Shown: piece after piece, positions 48,301 through 62,900 of the stretch | Layout of the letters: every line of letters begins with the position of its first letter | Numbering within the stretch: position 1 is the first letter of the stretch | Assembly: GCA_916048095.2 (NCBI GenBank) | Contig: OU696584.1 | Coordinates: 2,747,317-2,811,316, forward strand | Source: Sacculina carcini | Lineage: Eukaryota; Arthropoda; Thecostraca; Sacculinidae | Length of the DNA: 64,000 nucleotides | Direction: 5' to 3' | Notes under the pieces: generated by a model | Told to the model about the DNA's origin: nothing | Seen by the model: only the letters and a program-made list of their open reading frames with translations | Databases searched by the model: none | Position numbers and translations under genes: made by a program

Positions 48301-50934
48301 TGTACACAAAAACAATACCCCCACCTGTTGTATCACGGCAATAATGTATGGCTGCAAAGTTATTCGGAAGAGATGCAGAAAATGCTGCACTCTCTTCATC
48401 AGCATGCCAAGACTCAACAATACAAAACAAATCTACGCCATCAGTAAGGATATCATGAACCAGCGATAATTTTTTCCTCACTGACCGCATATTCCAAAAG
48501 GCACATGATGTCTGTGCTTTATCAGCATGCAAATTCGACTGTAGTCAATCCATCTTTTTAGTAGATTGCCGAGGTTGACGCCAGCTCCTGTAGAAACAGC
48601 CCCTCGGCCAGATCTCCCGCTGCAGAACTGCTGCGCGGTCGGTGCACTGACACGACACCTTAAAGCTGTTGTAGGAGTCGTGCCTTGTCTTCAATTTTTC
48701 AACGGATACTTTGTTGGCATCAATCGCCAACGAAGTCGACAGGTGATCGACGAGATTTTCACACGTCACACCAGTGTGAAATCGCGTCACAAAAACACTG
48801 ACGACTGATGATCGAGACACCGTCGCCAGCTCACTAGTGACAGATGTTCCCGACGACATTGTCTTCTTCTTGTTGGAATGAGCATGATTCAACTGAGAAG
48901 TGTCCTTCTTTTTTCTCGGTGTCTTCTTCCTTCTTGTGGCTGTGGTCCATTTTCCGGCATCATTCCGGTTAACAGGATCCACGTCGCTGTCAGACTCACT
49001 CTGGTCGCTATTTGACCGGTCCGGAGTCGACGATGATGTCACAGCAGCAAAAGTCTTGTGCCCAGCAGCAACGCAGGAAATCTCCTGCTTGAAGAGGTTG
49101 AGGGCTATCTCAACCCTCCGGTCAATTCTCGAATCCAAATCCACGGATATAGGACAATTTTTTGTTCTGTTCATGTTTCGCCAGCGTGTCGATTGCCAGC
49201 ACTGTCATGCTTGTGTGATTCATGGCAGAATCGACAATGCCAGAAAACACCGCTTTTGAGCAGCATTCTCTCCAGAGTGGCCGTGAATCCCACGCAGGAT
49301 AAAATTTAATTGGGCAGGATTTATTTAATTGGGCAGGATAAAACTATTCAACATCGATTCAAACTATTCTATTTTGTTCGCTCGTGTTGGTTTGTCGCCG
49401 TGCAGCGCATTTCGGTTTATACCAGTCGTCCATCTAACCTGTGAGTAATTCCTCACTGGTGGGAAATGGAGGATTACCAAGTGCGAATTAAAGGTCGGAC
49501 ACAAGGATAAATGTGGGTTTTGTCAATCCCAATTCATTTAATTCAGTTTCTAGTGGTTTACTGGTATTTAATTTGGTGCATCAACTGAATTGATGGTATT
49601 TATCAGCGCTGCTGTGCAAAATGTAGAGTTTGCTCATTAAGAAGTGGGTAATTAGAAAGAAAAAACGTTATGGACTTCTGGTGTGTACAATGCGTGTGCG
49701 TGTGTTTATTTTGATAAATAATAATTGCATATGTTGCAATTGCGAATATTGCGCTTTTCATTGAAATTTCGAGTGTGTCTGTCTGTTTGTCGGTGTATGT
49801 AGATTCGCAAGGTGCCGTTGTGGGGCGCAGCTCGCGACCCTCCTAGTGCGGCTTTCATGGAGAAGACCCGCCTGTACAACAACGTCATTTGTCCACTGGA
49901 CTTCAACACTTTTAAATCTCACAAACAACAGCATCAACAGCAATTTGGAGCGTCGCAAGCGAGTGAGTGATGCGTGCACTGGTGCGCCCACTGTCGTACT
50001 CTCATCTGTTGACCGCACTCACTCGATGTGTATAAATTTGTAAATTTGAGCGTATTGTCATTCACAAGAAAAATATACAACAAGTATGGCAAGGAACGAG
50101 CAATTCAGACAGCTCAGTTTTTTTTTATAGTTTAGTTCGGGGTAGAGGGATAGGACAGGAGACAGCTGCATTAATCCAAGGGGGGTGCCAACCCTGTTGA
50201 TTATCGCCCCCCCCCCCTCGGTGTGGCAGTACAGGGAGGGAAGAAGCAGAGGGTCCGCTTTTAGTCGCCTCTTACACGACACGCAGCGGATACGGCGGCA
50301 GTATTCTTATCCCCTGAACGCAGGGTTTAGTTCAATTGGTCGAGCGATAGTTCATAAACAAACAGACACATTGTAAACAAATATCAAGTGTATGTTATGA
50401 AGAATTACTAGTCTAGGCTTGACATTGAACAATAGGTCAATGGCTCATATACAATATCAACAACTAAACGTTTGAATACATGCCTGCAAATAGGTGTGTG
50501 TGTCTGTGTGTGCGTGTGAGTGTACGTATGGCTGTGAGTGTGTGTGCGTGTGGGTATGAGTGTGTTTGTGTGTGTGCGTGTTGAAGTCCGGTGAAATATC
50601 GGCTCTAAATATGGTTTTCGTGCGTCACTTAAGGCAGATGTGTCTGTGTTTTGTTTTTTATATTTATCTAGCTACATGGCTGATGCATGACGTGGTGTAC
50701 ATGTTTTGCGTTCAGATGAAGTACTTGTCTGTACTGGTGTGTATATGTCCATAGAACAATTGATGTGTGTATGTATGTGTGTGTGTTGTGCAGTTGGTGA
50801 GACTGCGGAGCAGTTTCTTGATCAACACGTCACATATGCGTACTTGTGCACTTTGCCCACCATTCAGGCCAACATTGACCTGCGGTTGTGTGTTGACGTG
50901 GGACTGCCGCCGGGACCACCACTCGGCAAACTCA

Positions 50935-50969
<35 letters not shown>

Positions 50970-53900
50970 CTTGCTCTCTTCATTTCCCTGTTGCTAGTTC
51001 AGTTTTTCTCCCACTGTACTTTTTCCAGTGTATGATTCGTTTAGAAAACACCGGCCTCCGTGGTGATGTTTTGTTTTTGTTTTGGCGCTGAATTATATTT
51101 TCTCAGACGCACAGTCTCCTATTGGGACGTGTTGTTTTTGTGCCCTGGAATTGTACACCTGTCAGGAGGATTGTACACCTGGCAGGAGGATTGTACACCT
51201 GGCAGGAGGATTGTACACCTGGCAGGAGGGTTGTACACCTGTCAGGAGGATTGTACACCTGGCAGGAGGATTGTACACCTGGCAGGAGGGTTGTACACCT
51301 GGCAGGAGGGTTGTACACCTGGCAGGAGGGTTGTACACCTGTCAGGAGGATTGTACACCTGGCAGGAGGATTGTACACCTGGCAGGAGGGTTGTACACCT
51401 GTCAGGAGGGTTGTACACCTGTCAGGAGGGTTGTACACCTGGCAGGAGGGTTGTACACATCAGATGTGTTGTTTCTCTGAGTCCGCTTGTTAGCAGATGA
51501 ATGTCCTCATAATTGCTCACTATCCCCATATACAAGTGGCTTTAATTGGGGAGTTGTGTAGGAATTGGATATTTTTGTAGTCGTATCTCTTGTAGCATTT
51601 CTGCTATTGGTTCATGATCTATATAAAACTACATATAAGAATTAAGATATTGTAATCAATTCGTATTTCGAGTGTTGGACCAGTGTTGCATATATGACGG
51701 AGCATATGTGCAGTGCACATGCAGGTCTGCTATTTTAGCGCTTCACAGTCACGTTCTAATTTACTTTGATCAAAATACATTAAAATTAATTTAATAAATT
51801 TGATTAAAATAAATTGAGTGTTGTAATAAATAGTTGCTTTCTTGAGAGAAATGTGCGTTGATAACTACGAATGATTAAACTCAGCTGTGTTTGGCTAAAC
51901 GTGAATCATTTTGCAATTGCTCACGAATTTTTGGATAGGCTTTCAGGCTATTTTTTGGCAAAATATTGAGTTGCATTCTCTCTGCTGTGCGTTGTTGTTG
52001 AATTTTTCCACTAATGCTAATCCTGACCGTTTTATCGCCGAAAATGTGGCAGGTAAATTGGCACTAATTGTGCCTTATATAACACCATATTTACCACTCT
52101 TCATCACATCAAACACCGATTGACATAAAATTCAGTGTATTGTCAACATAATCAGTGGCAGTATAACATCCGTGAAGTTGACATTGAGACAGAAGGTTTC
52201 TCCTTACACGATTTCAAGGCTCGTGCACATGAAGAACAATGTTGACTGGGTGAAGGTGAATGATGAATTGAAAGCAATTAAAGTTTCAAATCTGCAGCAG
52301 ACGGAATGCCCCATCGATGCATTGAACAAATACATTACCGATGTCATCTCAAGGAGAGTGCCTACTAAAAAACTACGTTTTCGCTCTGATGACAAAGCCT
52401 GGTTCACCAACGAATGTCGCAGCGCTCGTGAATCCAAGCAGGAGGCTTACCACAAGTGGCTCCAATCACGCTCAGCCGATTCATGGAATGTCTACACTGA
52501 GGCCAGACGGCATGCTGAGCATGTGTATTCAGAAGCGGAAACACGTCACTCAAAGAAACTTGCTGAAAAACTAACATCTGCCAATGACGCCCACAAATGG
52601 TGGTCAACGTTGAAATCGTCAGTGTTTGGACATGACCTGTCTGTCCCTCCTTTATTTTCAGCGAACGGTGAGCTCAAAATCAACCCAACAGAGAAGGCAG
52701 AGTTGCTTATGGATTACTTCAATACCAAGCAATGTCAAGGGTCCATTCCGTCTGACGATTCATCTGTCCTCGCCCCGAAAATCAAAGGCATTGCCTTCCG
52801 ATCAAAAGAAGTGGCGAATCTCATGAAAGACCTTGATGCCCACGGAGGAACAGACCCTCTGAATATGTTTCCGCTATTTTTCAAGAACACGGCAGATACT
52901 CTAGCTCCGAAGCTCAGTGCTCTTTTCAGGCGCTTGATGAAGACTGGTTCGTTTCCATCATGTTGGCGGGTTGCGAATATCACGCCCATACCAAAAGGAA
53001 CCAATTCAGCTGATGTTGCAAACTACCGGCCAATATCAATTACGCCGATTCTGTCCAAAATATTCGAGCACTTGATATCTTCCAGACTGTCCAAGTACCT
53101 GGAGAGCAACAATCTGCTGTCGGAAAACCAATTTGCATACCGCAAAAAACTCAGCACGACTGACGCTCTGCTTACTATCACGCATGAGCTCCAGCAAGTG
53201 CTAGACAAAGGCAGTGAAGCCTGGATTGTGCAGTTGGATTTCTCGGCAGCATTTGACCGTGTGAGCCACCAGGGCTTGTTGCAAAAACTGAGAAAGATTG
53301 GAGTCGGCGGCCGTTTGCTAAGTGTTTTGCATCAATTTCTATCCAATCGCGTACAACGTGTTGCCATCGATGGAGCATACAGTGGCTGGCAGAGCATTGC
53401 GTCCGGTGTCCCGCAGGGAAGTGTGTTGGGTCCTATTTTGTTCAACATTTACACCGCTGACCTGTACACAACCACACGCAACCCTGTATATGGATATGCT
53501 GATGATATCACCTTGATGGCTGTAATTTCATCTCCTTCGGACAGACCACAGGTACGTCAAACGGTCAACGACGATCTCAGCAGCGTCCTGAAGTGGTGTG
53601 AGAGGTGGAATATGATGCTGAACACTTCGAAATCTAAATGCTTGTTGGTTTCTAGGTCACGTACCGTTCAGCCTTCACATGGAGCTATCCTCATAAATGA
53701 CGCCCAACTCAACGTGTGTGATGAGCTCAAAATATTGGGAGTACATGTAGACTCAAAGCTCACGTTTGAGAGTCACATTCGGAAGCTAGTTTGTTCGGCA
53801 TCGCGGAAACTGGGAATTATAAGAAAGGCATATCGGATGTTCGGTAGCAGCACAATCTCAAAAAGTTGTTTTCGCTGTTTCATTTTGCCAATTCTGGAGT

Positions 53901-56900
53901 ACTGCGCCCCCGTGTGGTCTTCTGCTGCGGATTGTCACCTCAATCTCATCAACAGAGTTGTTAGAACTTGCAAGTTCCTCTGTGGTGACTTGGTTCTTGG
54001 TGATCTTTGCCATCGTCGAAAGGTCAGCAGTGTGTGCATGCTGTACAAGATCAAGCACAACGACCATCATCCGATGAGCAAGTCAATTCCTGATGATTTC
54101 GTGGCAGCAAGAAGCACACGGTTTACATCCAAACAGCATTCCCAGTGCATGGCTCCAATTCGTTGTCGTACAAAACAATTCCAACGTTGCTTTCTTCCGG
54201 CCACTGTGTCTACTTGGAACACGTTGAAGGAGGAGGCTTTCTTGCAGAGCAATTTGAACAAATTCAAGGCCAAAGTAAATGAAATGCTACTGAAAGAGCG
54301 GAATTGACTGTTGAGTCTTATTAATTGTTTATTTATTCATATTTATTGTTATTTATTCATGCTTATTGTTATTTATTTTCTATTTATTCATATTTATTCC
54401 TATTTTACTCTCTATTTATTACTATTTATCATTGGTTGTTGTTATTTATTAAATTATACTTTTACTCAGTGTTGGCTGTTGTTGTTTATTGAATCATATT
54501 TATTGTTGTTGCTGTTTATTGAGTCATATTTATTGTTGTTGTTGTTTATTGAATCATATTTATTGTTGTTGCTGTTTATTGAATCATATTTATTGTTGTT
54601 GTTGTTTATTGAATCATATTTATTGGTGTTATTGTTTATTGAAACATATTTATTTGTGTTGTTGTTACTTATTGAATCATATTTATATTTATTGTTGGAT
54701 GTTTCTTTTTTGAATCATATGTATTGTTCTTGATTGTTATTTATTACTTATTTATTAATATTTATTCTTATTTATTGATGGCTGTTTTTTAATGAATCAC
54801 ATATTTATTGTTGATTGTTATTATTTATTGAGAAACGTGGGCGGAGTGAAATTATGGATTGTTATCGGATGATGGTTTATTATTTATTGTTATTTATTTA
54901 TTATTTTCTTTCCAACTCTCTTTCTAGACTTATTTCTCTTCGAACTCTCTTTCTCTCTTAATCTTTAGGGCGCTTCCGGTACATGGGGCCACCTTAGGGT
55001 GGTAATAGTGCTTGCACTCTTCCCATGCTACTGGATTTGCCTGTAATTAATAATAATAACATGATACATTGAGTTGATGTGTCCTGGTTGTGATGGCAAT
55101 GTGTGCATGCCAGTGTATGCATAGTTGAGTGATTGCAGAGAGTGTGTGAGAGAGAGAGGGGTGTGTGTGCGGATGACTCCATTGTATATGAGCTCCATTG
55201 CGGCGAGCAGTGTGCAATATTGCAAGTGTCGAGATGGCGTTGGTGTGAACGGGCTTACTACTACCGTTGCGGCCAATGATCTGCGACCGCAATACCATGC
55301 GATGAATATCGACGTTGGCTAAAATGGTGCATGTCGTCAGTGCATATGACAGTGGCGTATGTAGTGACTGAAAGTTAAGCGAGTGACCATCTTGGCCAAT
55401 TTTTTCAGCTGTATGTAGTTCATGCAAGGGTATTGGTTTGGTTATGTTTAATATATCTGTACTAAGGTTCTGATACAGCACATGCTAGACATAGACACTA
55501 GACATACAATGTTATTGTCGGGCTTAGAATTGTACATGCAAGCGTTAAATTGTTTGAAAGATGGGTCAAGATGGTCACTCGCTTAACTTTCAGTCACTAG
55601 ATACGCCACTGTCATATGCACTCACGACATGTAACATTTTAGCCAACGTCGATATTCATCGCATGGTATTGCGGTGGCCGATCATTGACCACAAAGCTTG
55701 GATGGCCGCAACGGTAGAAGATCCTGTTTTATCTGCAAGTGTTTGTGAGTGTGTGTGCACTGCTGGAGAATGGTGTGCTTGCTTTGTCGTCTGAGTTCGT
55801 TGAGAGAGTTGTGTTGGCAAGTGGTGTGGTCTTGTAGGCGCGTGCGAGCGACTGCGATGTCGTCGCGCGTCAGGCTGTGCGTGCGAACACGTGTGTGTGT
55901 GTGTGTGTGTGTGCGCATGTGTGTAAGTAAATATAGCCATAGACGTGTACGACTAAGCGTGCAAACACACACCCACACACACAAAGAGGCAAATTTACAC
56001 GCACGCATACACATATATATATATATATATATAGGCACACACATCTAAGTGTTTAGTAGTCCTTCGTACACATGCGAAGCCGCCAATAAGCAAGTAATTC
56101 CTATGGACAGCCGGATAAACACGCACACACAGACATGCGTACACACACACACGCACACATGCTCCCGAGTAGCTCAGTGGTTAGGCGCTGAACTCTCGTG
56201 TGAGAGGTTCGCGGTTCGAATCCTGGCCCAGGTTCGTTCATCAACACCTCCGCTTGGGTCTACCGGGAGTCACCACTGTAGATGGACACACAGTGGGGCG
56301 CGCCATATAATCTGAACTGGCTGGGGCGCGCTTACAACACCAATAACAACAACAACGCACATACACGAACAACAATCACACAACTAGCACAACTTCATAA
56401 ACTACACTAGATCACATATCAAACACCAAAAGAACATACACATACAACACACTCAAAAGCATCACACTCTCAAACAGCAATATAACACGCACACTAGGGC
56501 TGGGCAGGAACCGTGAAAATTGATACTCACGGTTCCGGATCCGTAGGGCAGTGGAACCGTTGGAACCGGTTCCGCTTGGATGAAAAAATATATTTTCTGT
56601 GCGCATGTTTAGAGATCACCCAAAGGGAAAAGACACAAAAGAGAGTTGGCATAGATGAACGTGTGACTGGGAAAATAACAAATGTTTATATAAATTCAAA
56701 ATTTTATTCAAAGTCAAAGTTCTATCAGTTTCATTATAGTGGGTATTCTCACAAAATTAAATTCAACATTTCATAAGTTTCATTTTTGTAGGGGATCCTC
56801 CTTTTGTTTTTTTTGGGTGAGTGAGGCATATAACTCTTGACTACGGCCCTGTAATTTGAAGAAAAGCTTTAATATTCAATGAAGACATGTACAAGGCATT

Positions 56901-59900
56901 AACATCTCTATATTTAACAACAGAAAAATGCATACAATGCTGACACAATAATGTGGCTAATGTTGCAAAAATGTGCTAAATAGTCAATGTACTTTCCAAT
57001 ATAAACAATGTTTGCGTATCACCTGTTACATAATATCTCAAACAAACAATAATTTGATTTCGGCTATTGCCCGAAAACGTTCGCTTATTCCGTAACGCAC
57101 ACGCTCACACACACATACACAAAACGCGTATATATTACACATCATTATATTATTCAAAAAGAGAATCATATTTATGTTTTTTTTTTGAGACTGTTCCGTC
57201 TGTGTGATATCCATTCATCGGCTTTTGAAAATAAACGTTCAGATGGAACGGAAGATGCCGGTGTGCACAAATATTTTGTCGCCACTTCATGTAGTCGAGG
57301 CAGTAACAACGCTCGGTCCCTCCACCATGATAATTGATTCACTTCTCGGGAGACGTGAAATGGAAAATATGAAAAATATGTATTTGAATAGTTCTATATC
57401 GAGGCATATTGGCAATTTCACAACAATTCCATATTAGCGATATAATGGGCGTTCTCGGGTAAAAAAAGTTACATTTGGGAAGAAGTATGTTAGCTATTCG
57501 TATGACTAAATGCTTAAATGATAAAGTATACGCCGAGTTCAATAAAAGAGTGATTTTCCCCTTAACGACCTCATTGAGTGATAATTATTAGATTCAATGA
57601 TGAATATTGTCAACATTTTCGTAATAATCGCAAGGTTACTAAGGCCCTCTGCTACGCTACTAATGTTGGAGCACTACAAGAATAAATTGAAACTAAAAAA
57701 TAAGAGGGAAATTGATAAAAATGCCATTTTAATAAGTAGAAACAATTTCTAATATTAAACATTTATGCATGATAATGTATAGAAATAAAGCAAAATCAAA
57801 TTTTACTCACCACTCAAGTGTACACGGTGGACCTCACTAGATTAAACTAAACAGCTCAAACACTATTTGAGATGTTGGCGCTGGCAGTTTGACTGACAAA
57901 TTATTTGTTCTTAGCCGCGTACAACCAAGGCAGCCTGCTGATTTCAGTCATAACAGATTCTGAGTGAAAACACGGTTTCCACCCAAATATGACCAGATTC
58001 ATCAATGTCCACACAATCTGACTTCCATCCATCACGATTCATCGATCCGATTATCACGCACATTTCGTTCGATACAAACAAACTTAGCAGGCATCTTTCT
58101 CGCCTGGTTCACACCTGTATGGGTTTTCACATTCTTTGTGGGCGACACGTCAAATGTGATCGATGTGCCGTGATCACAGCTTTGGTCATGTATGCTTGTG
58201 TGTATTAGAATGGGTGGATTCTTTACTTTTCCAAAAGTTTAACTAGTACCAAGTTGCGGTAGATACATTTTTTCATGCTGATTCCGAAAATGTATATTTT
58301 ATTGGATTTAATGAGGAAACCTTTTCCGGAAGTCAAGTTGAAACATCCATTTTGTCGTGAAATTGCGATGGTGTAGCGTTTAATTGGCTGCCTTTGATTT
58401 TAAAATTATTGTTGTTTGTTTGTTTGTTTGATTGTTGAATTGTAATTGAAGTCACCATGGAAAGGATGCAGTTTTCACGCAGATTTAGAAAAATGTTGTA
58501 TCAACATTCATGCGATACTTTTTCGCTCAAATTAGCTGAAAATGCGGTTATTTAATCAAATTCCGGTAATCATACACCAAAAATAATATATTAATAATAT
58601 ATTTAATAAAATAAGCGTAATAAGTAATATGTATTAAATTTAGTATTATACCTCGTGTAATATGACTCTGCGCGCTCAGACTTACTTGCAAATAATGTAC
58701 ATGTATTTCAGAAAAAAGAAGACAATATAATACGCATTTTTTAAATACACGTGAAAAACTGCATTCACCGCAATTTCATATTAGCGTTAATTCTAAAACG
58801 CACCGTAGTGTTCATGTAGTGTGTGCGCAAGGCGCATACATTTTCCTGTCAGTCCTGATACTAATATCCGTGTGGACCCGGGTCCGAGAATCGGAACCGT
58901 GTGGACTCGGATCCGTGTGGACCCGGGTCCGAGAATCGGAACCGTGTGGACTCGGATCCGTGTGGACCCGGGTCCGAGAATCGGAACCGTGTGGACTCGG
59001 ATCCGTGTGGACCCGGGTCCAAGAATCGGATCCGTGTGGACCCGGGTCCGAGAATCGGAACCGTGTGGACTCGGATCCGTGTGGACTCGGATCCGAGAAT
59101 CGGAACCGTGTGGACTCGGATCAGTGTGGACCCGGTTCCAGAACCGATTCCGAGTCTCGGACCCGGTTCCAATACCCACGTAGCAGAACCGTCAGAACCG
59201 GTTCCTGCCCAGCCCTAACGCACATACGCAGCCATCACGACCGACACACCATCAGTACCATCAAATCAACAACAGGCAAACACAATCATTAATCATTACT
59301 CACACATCAGCCACATCACTCCTTCACATGAAGACAGAAAAATCATCTGACGAAAACACACATCCAGCACAGATCCACTATACACACCATTCACACAGGC
59401 GCAGACACGACACATCAAACAACATCAAACAATCATTAGCCTGTGGTCCAGATGGAATAAGTAACATCCATCTGAAGCATCTTGGACCACAAGGCATACA
59501 GACACTCACCAACATATCCAACTATAACTACTCACACAACACAATACCTCACATCTGGAAAACGGGCATCATCATCACCCTTCACAAACAAGGCACAGAT
59601 CCGACGCTACCTTCTTCACATCGTCCAATCACATTGCTCTGCACACCATCCAAAATCACAGAACGCCTCATACTCAAACTCATCACATCACAAATCCCAC
59701 TCTCAATCACAACACGGCTTCAGATCACTGCACTCTACAACTAAACTGCTCACAAAACTCACACAGACCATGATGGGTAACATAAACACAACAAAACCAC
59801 CACACCGAACACTACTCATAACACTCGACGTCAGCAAAACCTTCGACAGAGTTCCACGACACAATCTGACAAACAAAATACTAAACACCACACTTCACAA

Positions 59901-62900
59901 TAACACAAAGAGATGTTTGGCCAACTACCTCGCTGGCAGATGCGCCCATGTGAGGTACAACGGACAATCATCTCACACACGCAATATATCAAACGGAGTC
60001 CTTCAGAGCTCCGTTTTAGCACCAACACTATTTTATCTATACCTACATGACATGCCAGCACCAAACACTCCATCCATTCAGATATCATCATATGCAGACG
60101 ACATCACAATCACAAGCACACACAGACACGCCGACACAGCAGTGCACACACTACAACCTTATATCAACACACTATAACAATGGTTCTCCACAAACAAACT
60201 GAACATTGCACCTGCCAAATCCACAGCCACACTTATCACCATCTGGACATCCGAACACAACTACACACCACAAATCACTATCAACAACACGATCATCCTA
60301 CACACACACACCAAAAATACTAGGCGTCACATACGACACACACCTCTCATTCAAACAACACATCACCAACATCAAAACCAAAGTCACCCAACGCCTCAAC
60401 ACACTGAAAGCACTCTCACACACAACTTTTGGACACAACAAAGACACCACAACCACCATATACAAACAATACATCCGACCCGCGATAGAATATGCTAGCC
60501 CCGCATGGGCTAGCAATCTCGCAACATGCCACACCAACACACTCCAAACACTTCAAAACACCGCACTCAGAACAATCACAGGATGCACAGCCACCACACC
60601 AGTAGACCATCTCCATCACGAAACTAAAATCCTCAAATTGACACACCACCTAGACCTGAGAGGCACACAAACACTCGCAGCAGCAGTCACCAACACATCA
60701 CATTCACTACATCACCTCACAACACAAGACAACACAGACAGAAACATGAAAACAACACCAAGCACACTTTACCACAGACAAATTTTCAAATCACTTACAC
60801 CAGCTCCCCCACGCACATCAATCAAGAAACACATACACAAATCAGAAAACACACTCACACGCGTATACAAGGTGCGTCTGGCCAGGTTGAGATGCGGTCA
60901 TCATCCTGCCCTTGTCATATCAGAAAAGGTTGAATGACTCAATCGATGACACCTGTCCAGATTGCAATTCAGCACCACACACACATCATGGAACACTGCA
61001 CAGCACACACACAACTCAGACGACAACACAAAATCAATTCAGTCAGAGACCTGTGGAACAACCCGGTCGCTGCCGTGTCAACCTCAGGAGCTCGAGGTTG
61101 CTCGGCTTGACCTGAGGAACGTCAACAACAACAACAATGAACACATGCGTACATGTACACACACGCGCATACATACACATAAATGCACACAGACAAGCAC
61201 ACGCATATCGGTGCAATGTTGTCATGTGTACTTTATTTTATTTATTGTTGGTTGTTTCTTATTGAATCATATTGATTGTTCTTGATTGTTATTTATTACT
61301 TATTTATCCAATTCGGCCCTTCTGGCCGAATCGATGGTATTTTTTGTTCAATGCACTGATTGCAAATTTTCTAAATGTTTGTTTGTACCTTATCTCCTCC
61401 TAAACCACTGGACCGATTTTGATGAAACTTGGTCCCTAGGGGTGAAATGGAACGGTCCGCTCGGAACGGTTTTTTCAATATCATCAATATATCATGAAGA
61501 AGATTGGTGCGAGCACAGTGCCCTGAGGCACACCACTTTTAACTTTCCGTCAAGACGAGAAATGTCCTCTGAGACACGTTCTCATTCGTCTATTTTTCAA
61601 AAAGTCTCCAATCCATGTTTCCAGTTACTCGTTGATTCCTCCGATGGCCCTCAACTTGTAGAGTAATTTATCGTGAGGGACCGTGTCGAATTCTTTTTCA
61701 AAATCTATGTAAACAGCATCCGGCCCTTGTCCTCTTTCCTGTATGTTCTCAGTAATACGACTGTAAAAAATGATAAGATTTGCTGCTGTAGATCTATTAC
61801 TTCTAAATCCGAATTGACTTCGATTAATAATTTGGTTGCTTTCCAGATAATTGACCCACTGTTTTTTATAATTTTCTCCATAATTTTGCATGCGACACTT
61901 GTCAGCGAGATCGGTCTATAATTTTTCGGATCTTCATCGTTGCCCTTTTTAAGCAGCGGTGTAACGTTGGCTTCTTTCCATAGTGTTGGCAATTTGTCAT
62001 TTCTCATTGAGTTTTCCATAATTATTTTCAAAGGCTTGCATAGTATTTCGGCGCATTCTTTCAGCACATAGCTCGCTATGTCATCAGGTCCGCTCGATTT
62101 GTATCTTTCCAGCGACACCATTTCTGTTTGCACTTGATATTCGGTAATCACAATCGCCTCCATTTCTCTAGTCGGTGAATTCTCTCCTTCCATTGTGCAG
62201 TCTAGTTCATCTGTGAATACCGATTGGAAATGCTCGTTTAAAATCTCACATATATCATCGTCAGTCGTATAGATTTGTCCATTCACCGCTATACATTAAA
62301 TTTTGTTTTTTATTTTGGTACGGCTGTTGATATAGCCGTGAAACAATTTCGGTTCAACCTTGTACTTTTCCAGTATGTCTTTTTCATATTGTTTCTGTGC
62401 TTCTCTTCTGACCTTTGTATAGTTGTTTCTACTCTTTTTGTATCTCTCGTAACTGTCAGAATCTAAGACTTTTCTGTAGTTCTTCCATAGTTTATCTCTC
62501 TCTCTTTTCGCTTCCATGAAATTTTTGTTGAACCATTGCTTTTTTCTTCTTCGTATGTTTCTTGATCGGAACATACGCTTATACGCATACGTATACGTAT
62601 ATACGACAAAAGGCGTTATACTGCACATCAATGTCTCCTTCCAATGCTTCTTCCCAATTTATATTTCTGAAATACTCATTCAACTTTTTGTAGTTTCCTT
62701 TGTTATAGTCCAAGAAGTGCATCTGTTCTACTCCATGCAAAATTACATCTCTAGTCAATACATAGTTGAAAGAGATCACCATGTGGTCACTTTTGCCAAA
62801 TGGTGGCTCATATTTGATACCTTGTTATTCTTCCTTTCGTTTTGTAAACACTACATCGAGCATTGACGGTCGATCTTTCCCTCTTTTCTGAGTTTCTTCT

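Larger units (their letters stand above)
44875..49300 (-). mobile_element. Near full-length two-ORF LINE filling ELAC2 intron 3
   Basis: Minus strand: 5' region at about 49,300-49,175, ORF1 at 49174-48545, ORF2 at 48532-46571, with the frame regained at about 46,560-45,704, then a 3' UTR with (CA) runs. The end reads TTGCGCAATATAAATG...AATAAATGAAATG at about 44,875, an L2/CR1-style terminus. It begins right after the (AC)n tract that follows ELAC2 exon 3 and ends about 500 bases before exon 4. Confidence 0.85.
56357..61135 (+). pseudogene. C/A-rich LINE: RT region, split by a hAT-like element, (AAC)n tail
   Basis: The left remnant is 56357-56494 and the remainder 59218-61135. RT motifs lie in broken frames: LACGPDGISNIHLKHLG (about 59,435), SSHRPITLLCTPSKITERL (59,610-59,680), LITLDVSKTFDRVPRHN (about 59,820), SNGVLQSSVLAPTLFYLYLH (about 59,990-60,050), SSYADDITITS (60,085-60,115). 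The last piece, 60206-60937, has LGVTYDTHLSFKQHI and YIRPAIEYASPAWAS. A C-terminal CPDCNSAPHTHH segment (about 60,955) lies in another frame. The end is CAGGAGCTCGAGGTTGC...GAACGTC then AAC repeats. Probably the same family as the 5' part at 36.8-38.2 kb. Confidence 0.8.

Noticed and set aside
51060-51500. Overlapping open frames of 110-146 codons on both strands (VHLAGGLYTWQE-type repeats)
   Set aside because: Product of the 20-base minisatellite: a 20-base unit cycles through all frames and has no stop codon.
56161-56232. Functional tRNA gene
   Set aside because: A and B boxes are present, but acceptor and T stems do not pair and a tail with (AAC)n follows. This is a SINE.
58793-59292. Repeat protein readings on both strands
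   Set aside because: Translation of the 45-base minisatellite inside the hAT-like element.
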